A DNA stretch of 44,171 bases from a virus. A program made the position numbers and the translations under genes. Numbering within the stretch: the stretch's first letter is position 1; every line of letters starts with the position of its first letter. The notes under the pieces were generated by a model. That model saw only the letters and a program-made list of their open reading frames with translations. It had not been told where the DNA came from and did no database searches. Below, piece by piece: positions 16,983 to 23,579 of this stretch. Location: the IMG/VR virus record IMGVR_UViG_3300000265_000005, positions 1 through 44,171 of that record. One strand, given 5' to 3'.

Positions 16983-17441
16983 ATGACAATAAAATTTAAT
17001 TTTCCACACGTAAGTGAATATGATGAACTAGCAAGGGTTCCTAGTAGAACAAATTTGTATGATGAAAATGGTAATGTTATAACAGATGAACAAAATGGTA
17101 TTAAGTCAGATATAACTATGAAACCTATGTGTTTTAAAGGTGACATGAATCTTGCTGTAGACAATAGAGGTCGTTTATTACCTTGTTGTCATTGTGATAC
17201 AAGAAATATGACAGGCGATAAAGAGTGGAGAAAACTGCTTGAAAAAAGTAAAATAGAAGACTATAATACGTTAGAAGAAATAATAGATAGTGAAGCTTGG
17301 AAAGCATTTTATAAATCACTACAACACAATAGAGGTCCTGTGGCCTGCTGGGATACATGTCGTAGTAATAAAAAGAAAAAAGACAAACAAGAAATGGTTG
17401 TTGCTGAAGGTGGTAAACTAAAAGCATGGGAAAGAAAATAA
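16983..17441 (+). CDS. SPASM-like auxiliary Fe-S domain protein, separate from the radical SAM half
   Basis: A 152-residue protein with cysteines at 50, 68, 69, 71, 122 and 126, arranged as MCFKGDMNLAVDNRGRLLPC, then CHCD, then PVACWDTC. This is the pattern of a SPASM or twitch domain that ligates auxiliary [4Fe-4S] clusters and normally forms the C-terminus of a radical SAM enzyme. It starts 4 nt after the radical SAM stop in the +1 frame and has no visible Shine-Dalgarno sequence, so it is likely translated by reinitiation. Its frame is open only from 16971, leaving about 8 nt of overlap with the upstream frame. The C-terminus is Lys-rich. Confidence 0.7.
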   Translation: MTIKFNFPHVSEYDELARVPSRTNLYDENGNVITDEQNGIKSDITMKPMCFKGDMNLAVDNRGRLLPCCHCDTRNMTGDKEWRKLLEKSKIEDYNTLEEIIDSEAWKAFYKSLQHNRGPVACWDTCRSNKKKKDKQEMVVAEGGKLKAWERK

Positions 17442-17449
17442 TATAAATA
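17442..17449 (+). promoter_or_regulatory. T4-type late promoter, start expected on the next ATG
   Basis: A perfect TATAAATA beginning immediately after the preceding stop and ending 5 nt before the ATG at 17455. With T4 spacing, +1 would be the A of ATG, predicting a leaderless mRNA. No Shine-Dalgarno sequence is visible between them. Confidence 0.65.
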
Positions 17450-17454
17450 GGTAT

Positions 17455-17706
17455 ATGAAGAATTTATTAAGATCAATATTAGGTATATTAGTAGTAATAG
17501 TATGTCTTAAAGTGTTTGCGTTATTTGTATTCTTATGTTATATTGGATTTTTTGTACCCGAACCACAAAATCCTCTAGAAAGTATTGAAGATAAAATAGA
17601 ACAGGTTGAAAAAAAAGAACGTGTTTTAACTGAAAACGAGAAAGAATTAGAAAAGAAATCTACTGAAAAAGAATGGGAAGAAGTAGATAATAATAGTAAT
17701 AAATAG
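17455..17706 (+). CDS. Small membrane protein with coiled-coil tail
   Basis: An 83-residue protein. Residues about 4-34 are a long hydrophobic segment (ILGILVVIVCLKVFALFVFL) that could be one or two tight membrane passes. Residues about 43-75 are a charged Glu/Lys coiled coil (EDKIEQVEKKERVLTENEKE). An N-terminal anchor plus coiled coil recalls inner-membrane spanins or other lysis-related proteins, but no lysis genes are recognisable nearby, so this is only a possibility. It has a perfect late promoter of its own and is followed 4 nt later by a tube-fold protein. Confidence 0.65.
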   Translation: MKNLLRSILGILVVIVCLKVFALFVFLCYIGFFVPEPQNPLESIEDKIEQVEKKERVLTENEKELEKKSTEKEWEEVDNNSNK

Positions 17707-17710
17707 TATT

Positions 17711-18331
17711 ATGACAACACTAAAGAATAGACAACCAACAAAATTAGACTATGCAAGTCCAACACAATTTAAATTTGGTATAGCTAAACTACCAAAGGTA
17801 GAATACTTTTGCACAGCTGCAACATTGCCTGGAATATCTCTAGCCAATACACCAGCACAAGCAACACCACTTAAAGATATACCTTTACCAGGTGATAAGT
17901 TAAACTATGAACAACTTATATGTACATTTTTAGTAGATGAAAATTTAGAAAACTATCAAGAGATACATGGTTGGTTAAGAGGTTTAGGTTTTCCTGAAGA
18001 CAATAAAGAACATCAAAATCTTTTAGTAAGTGGTAATGATAGATTTCCTGGTAGTACAAGTAGTGTATTAGGCCAAGCCGGTCGTACAAAATTTGCACCA
18101 CCAAAAACAGGTGGTCTTTTTTCAGACGCTACGTTAAACGTGTTATCAAACAAAAATAATTCCGTAATAGAAGTTAGATTTAGAGACGTATTTCCTATTT
18201 CTCTAACTGGCCTCTCTTACAACCAACAAGCAACAGATGTTGATTATCTTACGGCAACTGTTACATTTGATTATAAGATATACGATTTTGCTACTAAAGG
18301 TGCAAGTCGGACAACAGTTACAACATCTTAA
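17711..18331 (+). CDS. Tail-tube-fold protein, possibly baseplate tube initiator (gp54/gp48-like)
   Basis: A 206-residue virion protein related in pattern to tail tube proteins. The start PTQFKFGIAKLPKVEYFCTA with 'TLPGISL' matches the first strands of the tube fold. The end FRDVFPISLTGLSYNQQATD then TATVTFDYKIYDF resembles the T4 gp54 end (CIPISVSSPELSYDGDNQIA then FDVTFAYRV). T4 gp54 (320 residues) and gp48 begin the tube on the baseplate; this protein is shorter. An AATAAATA late-like octamer ends exactly 5 nt before its ATG. It is assigned as a tube-fold tail protein with moderate confidence and as gp54 with low confidence. Confidence 0.6.
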   Translation: MTTLKNRQPTKLDYASPTQFKFGIAKLPKVEYFCTAATLPGISLANTPAQATPLKDIPLPGDKLNYEQLICTFLVDENLENYQEIHGWLRGLGFPEDNKEHQNLLVSGNDRFPGSTSSVLGQAGRTKFAPPKTGGLFSDATLNVLSNKNNSVIEVRFRDVFPISLTGLSYNQQATDVDYLTATVTFDYKIYDFATKGASRTTVTTS

Positions 18332-18373
18332 TAAATAAGACTAGTAACAAAATGAAAGAAAAGTGGAGATATA

Positions 18374-18802
18374 ATGGACCTAGAACAATTACAAACAGAA
18401 GCAGATAAAGATTTAAAGATCAACGATATTGAATTAGATATTGAATCTTTAAAAACACCAGCACTACATAACAAATATTTAAAACATTTAACAAAATTTA
18501 AGTTATTATTAACACGTGCTGAAGATGAATATAGATTTGTTAAAAGAGAAAAGTGGGAATACTATACAGGTAAATCTGATCCTCAAGTATACATACTGAA
18601 ACCTTTTAACTTTAAACTACTAAAAGTAGACGTACCACAATATATTGATTCTGATCCCGAGGTACAAAGATTAAATCAAAAAGTAAAATATTTAGAAACA
18701 GTTGTAGACTTTTTAGATAGAACGTTAAGAGGAATAACTAATAGAACGTTTACTATTAAGAACGCAATAGACTGGAAAAGATTTACCAGTGGAGCTGTAT
18801 AG
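18374..18802 (+). CDS. uvsY: Recombination mediator UvsY
   Basis: A 142-residue homologue of T4 UvsY (137 residues), which loads the UvsX recombinase onto gp32-coated single-stranded DNA. The N-terminal 'DLEQLQTEADKDLKINDIEL' and the basic helix 'LTRAEDEYRFVKREKWEYYT' are diagnostic, and the C-terminal helical hexamerisation region (LETVVDFLDRTLRGITNRTF) is intact. In T4 uvsY also neighbours uvsW. Its stop overlaps the GTG start of the next gene. Confidence 0.92.
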   Translation: MDLEQLQTEADKDLKINDIELDIESLKTPALHNKYLKHLTKFKLLLTRAEDEYRFVKREKWEYYTGKSDPQVYILKPFNFKLLKVDVPQYIDSDPEVQRLNQKVKYLETVVDFLDRTLRGITNRTFTIKNAIDWKRFTSGAV

Positions 18803-19362
18803 TGTATTTAACTAACAACAATTGTATTTCCGTATCAAAGTTTGAACCAGATTATTGTAACAAATTAATTGCATTGTGTGATACTTTAAAACTGGAAGAA
18901 GCAGCTATACAAGACGGCAATGGTAAAAATCGTAGTAGTAGTGTTGCGTGGGTTAAACAAAATGATGAGTTGTATCAATCTATAGAAGATGTAATTTTTA
19001 ATCATAATGTAAAAGCAGAATGGAACTTTGATTTAAAAGAATTTGAACCTTTTCAGTATACAATATACGAAGAAGGAGACCACTATGATTGGCACATAGA
19101 TTCACACACTAAGCCTTACCCTAATGGTTTTATTAGAAAGATAAGTTTTACTTTATGTTTAAATGAAGATTACGAAGGAGGAGAATTTGAAATTGCAAGT
19201 TTAAATCCTAAAGGAGTTAATCAAAATATAAAGTTTAAAGATAAATTTACAACAGGTACATTGATATCCTTTCCCTCATTTAGTTGGCATAAGGTACATC
19301 CGGTAACCAAAGGAACAAGAAAGGTTTTAGTAGGTTGGATTGTAGGTCCTCCTTTCGTGTAA
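18802..19362 (+). CDS. 2OG-Fe(II) oxygenase (prolyl-4-hydroxylase / PiuC-like)
   Basis: A 186-residue non-haem iron dioxygenase that would use 2-oxoglutarate and oxygen. The iron ligands are His98 and Asp100 in HYDWHID and His163 in SWHKVHPVTKGTR, with Arg173, ten residues on, binding 2-oxoglutarate; this spacing is classical. Proteins of this class are common in marine T4-like phages, though their substrates are unknown. It starts with GTG overlapping the uvsY stop (taGTG), and its own stop overlaps the uvsW ATG, so the three genes are coupled. Confidence 0.85.
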   Translation: MYLTNNNCISVSKFEPDYCNKLIALCDTLKLEEAAIQDGNGKNRSSSVAWVKQNDELYQSIEDVIFNHNVKAEWNFDLKEFEPFQYTIYEEGDHYDWHIDSHTKPYPNGFIRKISFTLCLNEDYEGGEFEIASLNPKGVNQNIKFKDKFTTGTLISFPSFSWHKVHPVTKGTRKVLVGWIVGPPFV

Positions 19363-20837
19363 TGCCAGATATACGATACATCATAGTTGACAAGATAAAC
19401 GATGTCTATTTAAAAGTAGACGCTGACGCCTCTATACGTAGAGAGTTATCAGAGTATTTTTGTTTTGAGGTGCCAGGTTATAAGTTTGTTCCTGCATATA
19501 GAAACAGAGTATGGGACGGAAAAATAAGATTATTCTCTTATGCAACTGGTCAAATATATGCCGGTTTATATCCTTATATACTTAAATGGTGTGAAGATAA
19601 TAAAATACAAGTAGTAGATGGTACTAAAACAGTTGATACTAAAGTTGATTTAAAATTAGTAGAAGCATTTACAAAAGCATTAAAGATACCTTTTGAAGTA
19701 AGAGATTATCAGAAAGAGGCATTTATTCATGCAACAACAAAGAGTAGATGTTTATTGTTATCTCCAACAGCCTCTGGTAAATCACTTATAGTATATCTAT
19801 TAGTAAGATTTAATATGTTAAGACTAAAAGAAGAAAAGAAAAAGATACTTATTATAGTACCAACAACATCATTAGTAGAACAACTATTCAAAGACTTCAA
19901 GGATTATGGTTGGAATCCAGACAAAAACGTACACAAAATATATCAAGGACATGATAAAGATACTAATAAAAACGTTATTATATCTACATGGCAATCAATA
20001 TACAATCAACCAAAAGTATGGTTTAAACAGTTTGGTATGGTCATAGGTGACGAAGCACACTTATTTAAGGCAGTTTCACTCACAAAGATAATGACCAAAC
20101 TAGAAAAATGTAAGTATAGAATAGGTCTTACAGGTACTTTAGATGGTACTAAAACACATAAGTTAGTGTTAGAAGGATTATTTGGTGTTGTTAATAAGGT
20201 TATATCTACAAGTGAATTGCAAGAGAACAAACAATTAGCCGAATTAAAAATTATATGTTTAGTATTACAACATGACAAAGAAGTAAGACATATGATGAAA
20301 GATAAGAACTACCAAGAGGAGATGGATTACTTGGTACGAAATGAAAAAAGAAACAAATACATTAGAAACTTGGCCTCTAGTTTACAAGGAAATACTTTAT
20401 GTTTATTTCAATACGTTGAAAAACATGGTGACGAACTTGTAAAAATGATAAAAGAAAAGGCAGAGGATAAAAATGTATTCTATGTACATGGAGGAGTAGA
20501 AACAGATGATAGAGAAAAGATTAGAGAAATTACGGAGAAAAGCGACAACGCCATTATTGTTGCTAGTTACGGCACTTTTTCAACCGGAATTAATATACGG
20601 AATTTGCATAACATTATTTTTGCTAGTCCTTCTAAATCTCGCATAAGAAATTTACAAAGTATTGGTAGAGGTTTAAGATTAAAGGACAATGATTCAGCTG
20701 CGACTTTATATGATATAGCAGATGATATAAGTTATAAAGACAAAGAAAATTATACGTTGGCACATTTTCGTGAACGGATAAATATTTACAGTGGTGAAGA
20801 TTTTAATTATGAAATACACAATATAGATTTGAAATGA
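19362..20837 (+). CDS. uvsW: Recombination helicase UvsW
   Basis: A 491-residue superfamily 2 helicase (T4 UvsW is 503) that drives branch migration, unwinds R-loops and helps switch replication mode. The N-terminal ~90 residues are the UvsW substrate-binding domain (VPGYKFVPAYRNRVWDGKIR). Motor motifs follow: Q-like VRDYQKEA, Walker A SPTASGKS, DEAH-box GDEAH, LTGTLDG, and motif VI QSIGRGLR. I chose the ATG at 19362, which overlaps the preceding stop (taATG), rather than an upstream in-frame ATG at 19335 that lies inside the oxygenase gene. Confidence 0.94.
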   Translation: MPDIRYIIVDKINDVYLKVDADASIRRELSEYFCFEVPGYKFVPAYRNRVWDGKIRLFSYATGQIYAGLYPYILKWCEDNKIQVVDGTKTVDTKVDLKLVEAFTKALKIPFEVRDYQKEAFIHATTKSRCLLLSPTASGKSLIVYLLVRFNMLRLKEEKKKILIIVPTTSLVEQLFKDFKDYGWNPDKNVHKIYQGHDKDTNKNVIISTWQSIYNQPKVWFKQFGMVIGDEAHLFKAVSLTKIMTKLEKCKYRIGLTGTLDGTKTHKLVLEGLFGVVNKVISTSELQENKQLAELKIICLVLQHDKEVRHMMKDKNYQEEMDYLVRNEKRNKYIRNLASSLQGNTLCLFQYVEKHGDELVKMIKEKAEDKNVFYVHGGVETDDREKIREITEKSDNAIIVASYGTFSTGINIRNLHNIIFASPSKSRIRNLQSIGRGLRLKDNDSAATLYDIADDISYKDKENYTLAHFRERINIYSGEDFNYEIHNIDLK

Positions 20838-21310
20838 TATCAGATGAAGATTTTAGATTTTTGTTAAAAGAAAGTCATTATGCTAAAAAGATACTAGAGA
20901 TAGGTACCGGTACAGGTAAAAGTACAACTGCTTTAATATCAAACAGAGCAGAGGTACATACTATTGATAAAGACGATATTTTTGAGTATATTGGTATAGA
21001 AGATAAGATACACGGATACCATTGTAAAAGTACTGATTATTGGAAACTATACGATGTTAGAGATTTTGATTTTGTGTTTGTTGACGGATCAATCGGCGTT
21101 TATGATTGTGAAGAAATATTAAAAAGAACTACGGATAATTTTAAAATTGTTTTCCATGATTATTTACCTAATGAAATAAAATATCCTGGAAAAAACAAAG
21201 GTTGGTATAATATGAAAGTATTTAAAGAAACATCTTTATTAGATTATGATATAACAACAAAAACTGGTGGTACTCATTGTGTATTGGCAGAGCTAAAGAA
21301 GGATAAATAA
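20834..21310 (+). CDS. Class I SAM-dependent methyltransferase
   Basis: A 158-residue protein with the Rossmann-type methyltransferase core. Motif I is KILEIGTGTGKSTTAL (about residues 18-33), followed by an acidic end of strand 2 (VHTIDKDD) and a FDFVFVDGS strand 4 motif; HDYLPNEIKYPG resembles the motif seen in small-molecule or protein methyltransferases. No DPPY/NPPY is present, so it is not an obvious DNA amino-methylase. It overlaps the uvsW stop (ATGA). Substrate unknown. Confidence 0.75.
   Translation: MISDEDFRFLLKESHYAKKILEIGTGTGKSTTALISNRAEVHTIDKDDIFEYIGIEDKIHGYHCKSTDYWKLYDVRDFDFVFVDGSIGVYDCEEILKRTTDNFKIVFHDYLPNEIKYPGKNKGWYNMKVFKETSLLDYDITTKTGGTHCVLAELKKDK
21302..21309 (+). promoter_or_regulatory. 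Late-promoter-like GATAAATA overlapping the methyltransferase stop
   Basis: GATAAATA ends exactly 5 nt before the ATG at 21315, the same arrangement as at 2774 and 16249. It overlaps the end of the preceding coding sequence, so codon constraint (GAT AAA TAA) is an alternative reason for its presence. Confidence 0.35.
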
Positions 21311-21314
21311 TCAT

Positions 21315-21743
21315 ATGGAAAATAACATTAAGATTATTAAGTTGGTGAACGGAGACGATATCGTTTGCGTGGTTGACTTTACTAAAAGACAATTAGATCC
21401 AAAAAACAAAACAATCAATATAGAAAAGCCTTTACAAATAAAATACGTGCCACAAATAACAGTGCAAGGTTTTAAGGACTACATTGCATTGATTCGTTGG
21501 ACGGCCTATACTAACGATGAACAAATTACTATACCAAAAGATAAGATAATGACAATTACAAATGCTAATGATAGTATGAGTAAGAGTTATCTTGGTGTTG
21601 TTGATACATATGAGGATATTCCTCTGGCAGATAAAGATATGAAAAAATCTGCCGTCAAATTTACCACAACAGAGAATAAAGAAATTAATAGAATCTTTGA
21701 TGATTCAATATATGATGACGATGATGAAGGAACTTTACATTAG
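21315..21743 (+). CDS. Sm-like (LSm/Hfq-type) small beta-barrel protein, copy 1
   Basis: A 142-residue protein. Residues about 5-80 look like an Sm fold: IKIIKLVNGDDIVCVV (strands 1-2 with the usual 'L.nG..v.g.v' turn), a variable insert, then a closing strand segment ITIPKDKIMTITNAND. The tail is acidic (DDSIYDDDDEG). It shares its pattern with the 101-residue protein at 38564. Sm-like proteins of probable cyanophage origin have been described structurally, to my knowledge, and members of the fold bind RNA as rings. It is followed at once by the structured RNA candidate at 21744. RNA binding is inferred, not shown. Confidence 0.6.
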   Translation: MENNIKIIKLVNGDDIVCVVDFTKRQLDPKNKTINIEKPLQIKYVPQITVQGFKDYIALIRWTAYTNDEQITIPKDKIMTITNANDSMSKSYLGVVDTYEDIPLADKDMKKSAVKFTTTENKEINRIFDDSIYDDDDEGTLH

Positions 21744-21848
21744 AGGAGACCAGGTACCTGGAGCTTCTCCCCAAACGGCTACACCGTTCATTATACATAA
21801 AATCACCAAAAAGTCAATGCTGATTTCGGCACAAACCGAAATTTTTTT
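21744..21848 (+). ncRNA. Candidate structured small RNA with three hairpins and a U tail
   Basis: About 105 nt with no convincing reading frame. Hairpin 1: GGAGA (21745-21749) pairs with TCTCC (21766-21770), enclosing CCAG-GTAC-CTGG (21750-21761, a perfect 12-nt palindrome). Hairpin 2: AACGG (21774-21778) with CCGTT (21784-21788). Hairpin 3: ATTTCGG (21823-21829) with CCGAAAT (21836-21842), then T7. An alternative hairpin GGAG-CTT-CTCC (21760-21770) would compete with hairpin 1. The layout resembles a bacterial regulatory RNA, but a riboregulator or a processed 3' UTR of the Sm-like gene is equally possible. No promoter of its own is obvious. Confidence 0.45.
21823..21848 (+). terminator. Intrinsic terminator before tRNA-Gly
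   Basis: A perfect 7-bp stem, ATTTCGG/CCGAAAT, with a 6-nt loop is followed by a run of seven T (21842-21848). It ends only 2 nt before the tRNA begins. Confidence 0.8.
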
Positions 21849-21850
21849 AA

Positions 21851-21925
21851 GCGGGTGTAGCTCAGTGGTAGAGCGTCTCGTTGCCAACGAGAAGGCCGTC
21901 GGTCCGACCCCGATCACCCGCTCCA
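21851..21925 (+). tRNA. tRNA-Gly (anticodon GCC)
   Basis: A complete cloverleaf. Acceptor GCGGGTG (21851-21857) pairs with CACCCGC (21915-21921); D arm GCTC/GAGC; anticodon stem TCTCG/CGAGA with loop TTGCCAA (anticodon GCC at 21883-21885); T stem GTCGG/CCGAT; discriminator T and encoded CCA (21923-21925). The T loop is TCCGACC, so position 55 is C instead of the near-universal U. It reads GGU and GGC glycine codons, which are common in the fibre genes. Confidence 0.93.
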
Positions 21926-21938
21926 AAAGCTTAAAACA

Positions 21939-21967
21939 TTGACATTTAAACTGAAAGGTGTTATATT
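21939..21967 (+). promoter_or_regulatory. Sigma-70-type promoter of gene 55
   Basis: -35 TTGACA (21939-21944), 17-nt spacer, -10 TATATT (21962-21967). The standard start 7 nt downstream is 21974, which is the A of the gp55 ATG, so the transcript should be leaderless. Confidence 0.85.
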
Positions 21968-21973
21968 AAGACT

Positions 21974-22555
21974 ATGAGTAAAACAAAAAAAGAACACTAT
22001 GTTAACAACAAAGAGTTTTTAGAGGCAATGAATAAGTACAGAAAAGCTGTACGAAGAGCGGCCAGATTAAAAGAAGATAAACCGATGGTAGGAAACTATC
22101 TTGGTTCTTGTTTTTTAAAGATCGCCAATCACTTGTCATACAGACCTAATTTTATAAATTATACTTTTAAAGATGACATGATATCAGATGGTATAGAAAA
22201 CTGTTTACAATATCTTGACAACTTTGATGGTAAAAAATCAAATAATCCGTTTGCTTACTTCACTCAAATAATCTATTATGCGTTTATACGTAGAATACAA
22301 AAAGAGAAAAAGCAAGTAACTATTAAACACAAATTAATCAGCAAGTCTAATTTAGATGACTTTGCTTTGCAACCAGGTGAAGATAGAGAGTTTAAGAATC
22401 AAATGACTGAATATCTACAGAAAAATCTACCAATGGACGCACAAGAAAAGATTGCTGAAGAAATTAAAAATAGTAAAAAGAAACGTAAGAAAAGGACAAG
22501 TAAGAATAGTTTAGATTATTTTTTTGAAAATTATGAAGATAGCCCTACTAAATGA
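21974..22555 (+). CDS. 55: Late-transcription sigma factor gp55
   Basis: A 193-residue homologue of T4 gp55 (185 residues), the minimal sigma factor that directs host RNA polymerase to TATAAATA late promoters together with gp33 and the gp45 clamp. The family pattern is clear: 'YVNNKEFLEAMNKYRKAVRR' near the N-terminus and the region 2-like 'NPFAYFTQIIYYAFIRRIQK' at about 92-115. The C-terminus is basic and ends in the acidic/hydrophobic NSLDYFFENYED, which corresponds to the clamp-binding tail. Its promoter is an early type with a predicted leaderless start. The end overlaps gene 47. Confidence 0.92.
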   Translation: MSKTKKEHYVNNKEFLEAMNKYRKAVRRAARLKEDKPMVGNYLGSCFLKIANHLSYRPNFINYTFKDDMISDGIENCLQYLDNFDGKKSNNPFAYFTQIIYYAFIRRIQKEKKQVTIKHKLISKSNLDDFALQPGEDREFKNQMTEYLQKNLPMDAQEKIAEEIKNSKKKRKKRTSKNSLDYFFENYEDSPTK

Positions 22556-23579
22556 TACACACTTTGGTTGCCGTAATGATTCTCCACACTTTATAAATTA
22601 TCAGAATAAGTTTTATGAGGAACAATTTTTTCCTTATCTTATCAAGAATAATATTAAATGTTTAGTACATTTAGGTGACGTAGTTGATAGACGTAAATTT
22701 ATTAATCATAATACAGCCCATAACTTTAAAAAGATATTTTGGGATAGATTAAGAGAATTAGATATAGAAACTCACGTTATACTAGGTAATCACGATACTT
22801 ATTATAAGAATACAAATGAAGTTAATGCTTTAGAAAATCTTAATGTAGGTAATGAAGTTAAGATATACACTAGAGCCACCGAAATAACTTTAGATGGTCT
22901 TGATGTATTATTAATACCATGGATATGTGAAGATAACATGGAAGATACTCTACATAAACTAGACAACTCTACATCACAAATTGCCTTTGGCCATTTAGAA
23001 GTAAAAGGTTTTGAAATGCACAAAGGAGTTATGAATGAACACGGTCTAGAAAAACAAAACTTTAGAAGATTTGAAAAGGTATTCTCTGGTCACTTTCATA
23101 AGAAATCAGATGACGGACATATCTTTTATCTAGGTACACAATATCAAATTATGTGGTCAGACTATAATTGCCCTAAAGGTTTTCATATATTTGATACAGA
23201 TACCAGAGAACTAGAACGAATAGAGAACCCTTTACCTATATTTAAAAAACTATCATATGACGATACTAAAGAAAACTATGACAATTTAGATTTATCTTCT
23301 TATGAAAATTGTTTTGTAAAACTATTTGTTAACAGAAAAACTAATCCAGAAATGTATGGTAATCTAGTAGAAAGATTTTATAACAACACAAATATACATG
23401 AGTTAATTATAAATGAAGATACAAATGATATAACACAAACTGTTAGAGTTGATACTATAGATCAAGGAGAAGATACACTAACATTTTTAGGTAACTATAT
23501 TGAACAGGTAGATACCGATTTAGATAAAAACAAACTAAAAGAATTTGCAAAAGAATTATATTCGGAGGCCAGTGAGTGA
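22533..23579 (+). CDS. 47: Recombination nuclease subunit gp47 (Mre11/SbcD-like)
   Basis: A 348-residue metallophosphoesterase (T4 gp47 is 339), the nuclease of the gp46-gp47 complex that resects DNA ends for recombination-dependent replication. All metal-site motifs are visible: NDTHFG (about 6-11), HLGDVVDRR, LGNHDT, FGHLEV and SGHFHKK. I chose the ATG at 22533 rather than an in-frame TTG three codons earlier; the start overlaps the end of gene 55 by 23 nt. The stop overlaps the GTG of gene 46. Confidence 0.94.
   Translation: MKIALLNDTHFGCRNDSPHFINYQNKFYEEQFFPYLIKNNIKCLVHLGDVVDRRKFINHNTAHNFKKIFWDRLRELDIETHVILGNHDTYYKNTNEVNALENLNVGNEVKIYTRATEITLDGLDVLLIPWICEDNMEDTLHKLDNSTSQIAFGHLEVKGFEMHKGVMNEHGLEKQNFRRFEKVFSGHFHKKSDDGHIFYLGTQYQIMWSDYNCPKGFHIFDTDTRELERIENPLPIFKKLSYDDTKENYDNLDLSSYENCFVKLFVNRKTNPEMYGNLVERFYNNTNIHELIINEDTNDITQTVRVDTIDQGEDTLTFLGNYIEQVDTDLDKNKLKEFAKELYSEASE

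Noticed and set aside
16971-16983. A programmed frameshift joining the radical SAM and SPASM-like frames
   Set aside because: The downstream frame is open for only 12 nt before its ATG, and no slippery heptamer or convincing downstream structure is visible. Two separate start-stop units explain the sequence more simply.
21697-21942. An 81-codon frame on the + strand spanning the region between the Sm-like gene and gp55
   Set aside because: It starts inside the Sm-like gene, runs through hairpins, the terminator and the whole tRNA-Gly, and has no ribosome binding site. Its protein has no recognisable features.
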